A DNA stretch of 15,570 bases from JBFLVQ01 sp040758525 (GTDB lineage: Bacteria; Acidobacteriota; Blastocatellia; Chloracidobacteriales; JADJPF01). Positions 9,795 to 13,205 of the stretch are shown here, one piece after another. The translations under genes and the position numbers were made by a program. The notes beneath the pieces were generated by a model, which did not search any database, was not told where the DNA came from, and saw only the letters and a program-made list of their open reading frames with translations. The stretch spans positions 1 through 15,570 of the forward strand of contig JBFLVQ010000148.1 of assembly GCA_040758525.1 (NCBI GenBank), in the 5' to 3' direction. Position 1 is the stretch's first letter; the number at the start of each line of letters is the position of its first letter.

Positions 9795-12160
9795 AAACCT
9801 AACACCTCAACGAGCAGTTCTATGCTCGTGCTGTTATGCGCGAAATCCTCCGCGGTGATCAATAGTTGGTAAGTGCCTGCTGGCAAGCCTTCGGGAATAT
9901 GTAGACGACCAATGTTTATATGTTCTTTCTCACTCCATACGACCGGCACAGGTAGTGCTCCAAATAGCCGTGCAGATATACGGCGTGTATCACGATCGGC
10001 GCGCACCTTAATAATCAAATCACGGCCAGCTTGAACAGTCTTCTCACTGAGTTCTGCCTTTAGCGTAGGTGGACGACTATCAATAACAAAACTCTTCTCC
10101 TCCTGATAGGCGCGTCCTTGTGCGTCGGTAAGGATTAGACGTGCTGAGTAGCTACCATCTTGCATAGTTTTAGGAGCAAGAAAGCGTGTCTCCCAAATAT
10201 CATCAGAATTCAAGTAGGTGAGTGTCTTGCTTAGACCAAAAGGAAAGATTGCTACTACTGAGACGATCGACTTATCAGTACGCACTCGTAATACCGGATC
10301 GCCAGGTTTGATGATACGCGGACGTAGCAGTGAACGTGGCGCCGCCAGAAAAGCGGTGTAAGGTGTAACGAACTTGTACTTCTTGGAGAGGGCAATAATC
10401 TCATTGATCAGTGCTTCACTCTCACCATTGAGAGCAATCTCGCGTAGCAGTGCATCAACACGAGCACGCGCCCATTGACGTGGCAAATGATCATGAGTGG
10501 TATCAAGTTCGGGCAACTTCACCGTTTCAGTGAGTTGAATAATCTGGCCTCGCTGTTTACCATCTACACTGATTGCTGCGTTATCACCAGGACGACGATA
10601 ACGGCCTACAAAAGCGAAACGCGAGCCATCATAAGAGACACGATCAACATCTGGATAGACATGATAAAAGTTGTTGCTGTCAGCAGCATTAAAAGTTATT
10701 CCTTCAATCACTGGCTTGCCAATCTTTTCAAAGAAGACACCCAGTTTATAATCGAGTGATTCGGTCTCGCGCGCCCAAGTGAAGTAGCCATTACTAGCAC
10801 GCACCAATTCGCTCAGTAACTCTGTTTTGGTGTCATTACCAATGCCAAAGACAAACATACGTGCAATATTCTGATTAGCTTGATTAAAAGAGGAGACAAT
10901 CTTACGCACAGCAGTACTACCAAGTGTAGAGTTACCATCTGTGATCAGAACGATTGCACGATCTCCTTTTGGCAATCGATTAGCAGCAGCAAGCGCAGTA
11001 CGTAGCGCCGCTTGTAGCTCTGTACCACCACTGAGGTAGCTGTTACGTATAAAGTCGAGCGCACGTGTAACATTTTCACGCGAGCCTTTCACAGGTGCTT
11101 CTGAGAGTGTGTTGATATCATCATTAAACAGTACCAAGTTGAAACTATCTTGAGGGGTGAGGGCAGATAAGAAGTATTCAATTGCTTCGATCGATTTATC
11201 AAGTTTCTCCCAACGCATAGAGAGTGAAGTATCAAGCATTAACACGACAGAACGAGGTGCGGCTGGTTTTCCTGCTTCGCTGCCTGTGCCACTAAAGATC
11301 GTGGCAGCCTCAAAATAGCCATCCGGATTGGGATTGGCGCGGGCAGGATCACGCAACTCCAGTGCAGAAACCTGTTCTGGCGCACGATAAGCAAGAAATT
11401 CTAACTGGCTGCGCGGTACATTAAGTGAATATTCGACGGCAAAATCTTCCTGAAATGAGATTGTGCTTGCCTCATAACTAGCAACGATATCACGTTCATC
11501 ACGACGACTAAAAGAGAGTGGATATTGCTTACTGATCAGATTGAAGTTTGCTATACGGAATTTGCTTGCCAGAGAGAGTTCAACGCGAAAGGCATTGGCT
11601 AGTTGCTGGCCATAATCAGAAGGGCGTAAGGGAAATGAGAAATAGGATTTTAATCCATCAACCGGTAACACCTGTGTATATTCCATCTCCAATCGCTTAG
11701 TGCTGAAAGGAGGAATTGGCGCAATCTTGGTTGAGAAGGCAGCTTCTCCTTCTTCTGTCTGCAGTATGCCTGGATCGATATTCTGGCGTGTGATCTCTTC
11801 ATAGATCTCATTAGCGCGCCGTTTCTCTATAATCACTCCAGGTATACGCACATCACCATCCCAAACCGCAAAATCGGAAATGGCTGCACTGGTGGGAATC
11901 AGGAAGATATACTTGCCTTCTAATATATTGGCAGTGTGATTAGTATATATCTGCATCACTCGCACACGTGCGAATTGATTATCGATATTTACCTGCACAG
12001 TCATTTCTGCGAGTGAGAGAATGTTAGGGTCGGGACGGGTTGAGTTGCCGGAAGGGAGTAGCACGCCGGCCTGTCCGTAGGCGGTGCCCGGCTTGAGTAA
12101 TGCTAGGACACAAAGCAGTAACGCCGCCAAGATCAGGGGTAATTTGCCATGCCTATTCAT
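9791..12160 (-). CDS. Secreted VIT-VWA domain protein, first gene of the operon
   Basis: The 789-aa product begins with a signal peptide (basic MNRHGK, hydrophobic core ~7-22, cleavage probably ~28-32). A VIT domain covers ~46-165, including the typical Y-x-F-x-(I/L)-P segment (KYIFLIPT), then FAVWDGD and an A-x-x-x-Y-E-E helix (ANEIYEEI). A VWA domain covers ~303-470. Its MIDAS is intact: D310-T-S-L-S314, T380 in SGGTEL, and D408 in ITDGN, so it should bind a divalent metal. Residues ~615-789 are beta-rich, probably two Ig-like domains. VIT-VWA architecture is that of inter-alpha-trypsin inhibitor heavy chains and many bacterial surface proteins that mediate metal-dependent protein contacts. 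The start is supported by a strong Shine-Dalgarno GAGGAG 6-8 nt upstream. It is followed by the TPR gene with a 4-bp overlap. The exact role is unknown; a surface adhesin or assembly factor is the most likely class. Confidence 0.95.
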   Translation of the reverse strand: MNRHGKLPLILAALLLCVLALLKPGTAYGQAGVLLPSGNSTRPDPNILSLAEMTVQVNIDNQFARVRVMQIYTNHTANILEGKYIFLIPTSAAISDFAVWDGDVRIPGVIIEKRRANEIYEEITRQNIDPGILQTEEGEAAFSTKIAPIPPFSTKRLEMEYTQVLPVDGLKSYFSFPLRPSDYGQQLANAFRVELSLASKFRIANFNLISKQYPLSFSRRDERDIVASYEASTISFQEDFAVEYSLNVPRSQLEFLAYRAPEQVSALELRDPARANPNPDGYFEAATIFSGTGSEAGKPAAPRSVVLMLDTSLSMRWEKLDKSIEAIEYFLSALTPQDSFNLVLFNDDINTLSEAPVKGSRENVTRALDFIRNSYLSGGTELQAALRTALAAANRLPKGDRAIVLITDGNSTLGSTAVRKIVSSFNQANQNIARMFVFGIGNDTKTELLSELVRASNGYFTWARETESLDYKLGVFFEKIGKPVIEGITFNAADSNNFYHVYPDVDRVSYDGSRFAFVGRYRRPGDNAAISVDGKQRGQIIQLTETVKLPELDTTHDHLPRQWARARVDALLREIALNGESEALINEIIALSKKYKFVTPYTAFLAAPRSLLRPRIIKPGDPVLRVRTDKSIVSVVAIFPFGLSKTLTYLNSDDIWETRFLAPKTMQDGSYSARLILTDAQGRAYQEEKSFVIDSRPPTLKAELSEKTVQAGRDLIIKVRADRDTRRISARLFGALPVPVVWSEKEHINIGRLHIPEGLPAGTYQLLITAEDFAHNSTSIELLVEVLGL

Positions 12161-12164
12161 AGGG

Positions 12165-12172
12165 AACTCCTC
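12165..12172 (-). promoter_or_regulatory. Strong ribosome binding site of the VIT-VWA gene
   Basis: The minus strand reads GAGGAGTT ending 4 nt before the ATG at 12158-12160. It fixes this start codon for the operon's first gene. The two downstream genes lack equally strong sites and seem to depend on coupling. Confidence 0.75.
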
Positions 12173-12201
12173 GTTATAATCGCTAAGCCAATACCGCGAC
12201 C

Positions 12202-12207
12202 ATTATA
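12202..12207 (-). promoter_or_regulatory. Candidate -10 box of the VIT-VWA/TPR operon
   Basis: On the minus strand this reads a perfect TATAAT, about 42 nt before the VIT-VWA start codon. The region upstream is AT-rich. No good TTGACA hexamer occurs at 16-18 nt spacing (the 17-nt position reads CTGGTA), so an activator may be needed or the match may be chance. It would give a leader of roughly 35 nt. Confidence 0.35.
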
Positions 12208-12255
12208 ATTGGGTTAAAGAAAAATACCAGAAATAATAATTTCATAATCAAATAT

Positions 12256-12297
12256 CTGTGTCTTACCCAACACACCCACGTGGCTGTGCTGACACAG
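12256..12297. promoter_or_regulatory. Imperfect 42-nt palindrome upstream of the operon, possible operator
   Basis: Outer arms CTGTGTC (12256-12262) and GACACAG (12291-12297) are perfect complements. Inside, CACA (12271-12274) pairs with TGTG (12285-12288) around a central perfect CCACGTGG (12276-12283). The arms are offset by an 8-nt versus 2-nt internal loop. The centre lies about 75 nt upstream of the candidate -10 box, a position suited to an activator site. It could also be a degenerate mobile-repeat end. No regulator gene is in the window. Confidence 0.35.
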
Positions 12298-12435
12298 AAA
12301 TGATTATATTCTGACGAACAAGCCTTAAAATACATAGCCTTAAACCGATCCGTCGGACAAATTTGCAATCGTGGTGCCTGGGGGATCTCAAATCTAAAAA
12401 ATCTAAAGCAGTGCTGCTAATAGTTGAGTAATATT

Positions 12436-12563
12436 TTTTGACCTGTGTGGTTGTGATGATGTGATCAGGAGCCGCGAATTTGACTTGTGTGGTTATGATT
12501 TTTGACCTGTGTGGTTGTGATTTTGACCTATGCGGATGTGATGATGTGATCAGGAGCCGCGAA
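12436..12563 (+). repeat. Interspersed direct repeats: four 21-nt units and two 22-nt tails
   Basis: The 21-nt unit begins TTTTGACCTGTG and ends GGTTGTGA. It occurs at 12436-12456, 12478-12498 (three changes), 12500-12520 (exact copy of the first) and 12521-12541 (more diverged). The first and fourth units are followed by the same 22-nt tail, which begins TGATGTGATCAGG and ends GCCGCGAA (12457-12478 and 12542-12563). In the fourth unit the tail continues into a full GCCGC-GAA-GCGGC hairpin; in the first it stops at GAA and the next unit begins. The array therefore looks like an expanded and partly truncated composite element, not a coding repeat. Confidence 0.8.
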
Positions 12564-12568
12564 GCGGC
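12556..12568. repeat. GCCGC-GAA-GCGGC hairpin repeat, copy 1
   Basis: A perfect 5-bp GC stem with a GAA loop. It shares its flanks (GATCAG before, GA after) with a second copy at 12625-12637, so it is a dispersed element rather than a one-off terminator. Confidence 0.7.
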
Positions 12569-12579
12569 GAAATATATGT

Positions 12580-12603
12580 AGCCCGGTGCGTGAGCGCCGG
12601 GTT
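12580..12603. repeat. REP-like hairpin
   Basis: CCCGGTGC (12582-12589), loop GTGA, GCGCCGGG (12594-12601): an 8-bp stem with one T-G wobble closed by a GNRA-type tetraloop. Two more pairs (A-T and G-T) extend it outward. GC-rich hairpins of this kind, sitting between genes near other short repeats, resemble REP elements mobilised by RAYT transposases. No RAYT gene is present in the window. Confidence 0.6.
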
Positions 12604-12624
12604 CGCATCAATAAAAAGATCAGA

Positions 12625-12637
12625 GCCGCGAAGCGGC
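12625..12637. repeat. GCCGC-GAA-GCGGC hairpin repeat, copy 2, at the end of the Uma2 relic
   Basis: This is the same element as at 12556-12568. It starts 7 nt beyond the relic's stop codon. On the minus strand it reads GCCGC-TTC-GCGGC and is followed after a few bases by CTTTTT, so it could also act as a weak intrinsic terminator for minus-strand transcription. Confidence 0.6.
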
Positions 12638-12644
12638 GATAGAT

Positions 12645-13083
12645 TCAATTCCCATAAGGCACGCGTAGAATCTGCTCGTAAACCATCCACTTGGTAGGTG
12701 GTTCACCAGTTTCACGCAACGTCTTGCCTAAATCCTCTTTTTCTGTGCCAGGAGAAAGTAGTTCTACTATGATGGGACTGACACCTTCCTGTCAGATGAC
12801 ATAGCTAAGACGTAAGTCTGAGCCATCATAGAGTCTAAGTACACCAACAACAGCAACCCAGTCCGGGCGTTTGTACCAGTTAAGATAATGTATATCGAAA
12901 TAGAGGTAAAGATCAGTGGCGACAAAGCGTTGATCTTGAGGATAAGTTGGTGGAGGGAAAGTTTCTCTCAGCAACTGAGATCGCAATAAATGAAATTCGT
13001 CAGGCAAGCCAGGCTCGTTAGGCTCTTCACTGGGCAGATCGTAACATAGTGGATATTTTCTCGCCCCAGAGTTTCTCAGCCAT
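12645..13083 (-). pseudogene. Uma2-family (DUF820, PD-(D/E)XK fold) gene, disrupted and truncated
   Basis: The reconstructed minus-strand protein carries family hallmarks: KYPLCYDLPSEEP near the N-terminus, LPDEFHLL, FVATDLYLYFD, WYKRPDWVAVVGV, then IIVELLSPGTEKED and PPTKWMVYEQILRVPY. Three lesions are seen. An in-frame TGA at 12792-12794 stands where relatives have W before QEG (TGG to TGA). The upstream ATG at 13081-13083 (MAEKLWGEK) joins the conserved YPLCYDLP only if one A is removed from an A4 run at 13056-13059, so a +1 insertion is likely. The coding match stops at VPY, followed by GN and TGA, losing roughly the last third to half of a usual Uma2 protein. Without the frameshift the only starts are non-ATG, such as TTG at 13007. 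The gene is therefore almost certainly dead. Family function is poorly known; the fold is that of restriction-like nucleases. Confidence 0.85.
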
Positions 13084-13152
13084 AAATCCGTCTTTTCCTA
13101 ACTGGACTATAGCATTAATACGAAATGCAAAGACTCGTCATTTACCTTATTA

Positions 13153-13183
13153 TTGGCAAGGTATCTTTGCTTAACAGAATAAT
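13153..13183 (+). promoter_or_regulatory. Weak candidate promoter of the WD40-GTPase gene
   Basis: TTGGCA at 13153-13158 and AATAAT at 13178-13183 are separated by 19 nt, longer than optimal. They lie just before the ribosome binding site of the WD40-GTPase gene. Support is only by consensus likeness. Confidence 0.2.
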
Positions 13184-13192
13184 GGCTGCATT

Positions 13193-13196
13193 GGAG
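13193..13196 (+). promoter_or_regulatory. Ribosome binding site of the WD40-GTPase gene
   Basis: GGAG lies 9 nt before the ATG at 13206. The alternative upstream ATG at 13182 runs into TAG after five codons, so 13206 is the start. Confidence 0.7.
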
Positions 13197-13205
13197 TAGT
13201 GAAAA

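Larger units (their letters stand above)
12161..12644. other. Intergenic region: operon upstream region plus short-repeat patch
   Basis: This gap of about 480 nt separates the operon start from the Uma2 relic. The right half (from about 12436) is an array of short direct repeats and GC hairpins, and the left half carries the candidate promoter and palindrome. A 61-codon minus frame at 12183-12368 has no ribosome binding site or protein-like composition and was not called. A small inverted repeat, AGCAG-TG-CTGCT, lies at 12407-12418. Confidence 0.7.

Noticed and set aside
10475..10759. 94-codon plus-strand frame
   Set aside because: It is antisense to the VIT-VWA gene, with composition explained by the opposite strand.
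12183..12368. 61-codon minus-strand frame before the operon
   Set aside because: It overlaps the candidate promoter and palindrome, lacks a ribosome binding site, and has a random-looking, cysteine- and aromatic-rich sequence unlike its neighbours.
13084..13173. Minus-strand frame reading RVFAFRINAIVQLGKDGF upstream of the Uma2 relic
   Set aside because: It reads like protein and joins the MAEKLW start, but it has no start codon of its own and no recognised homology. It was kept only as a possible 5' extension of the relic.
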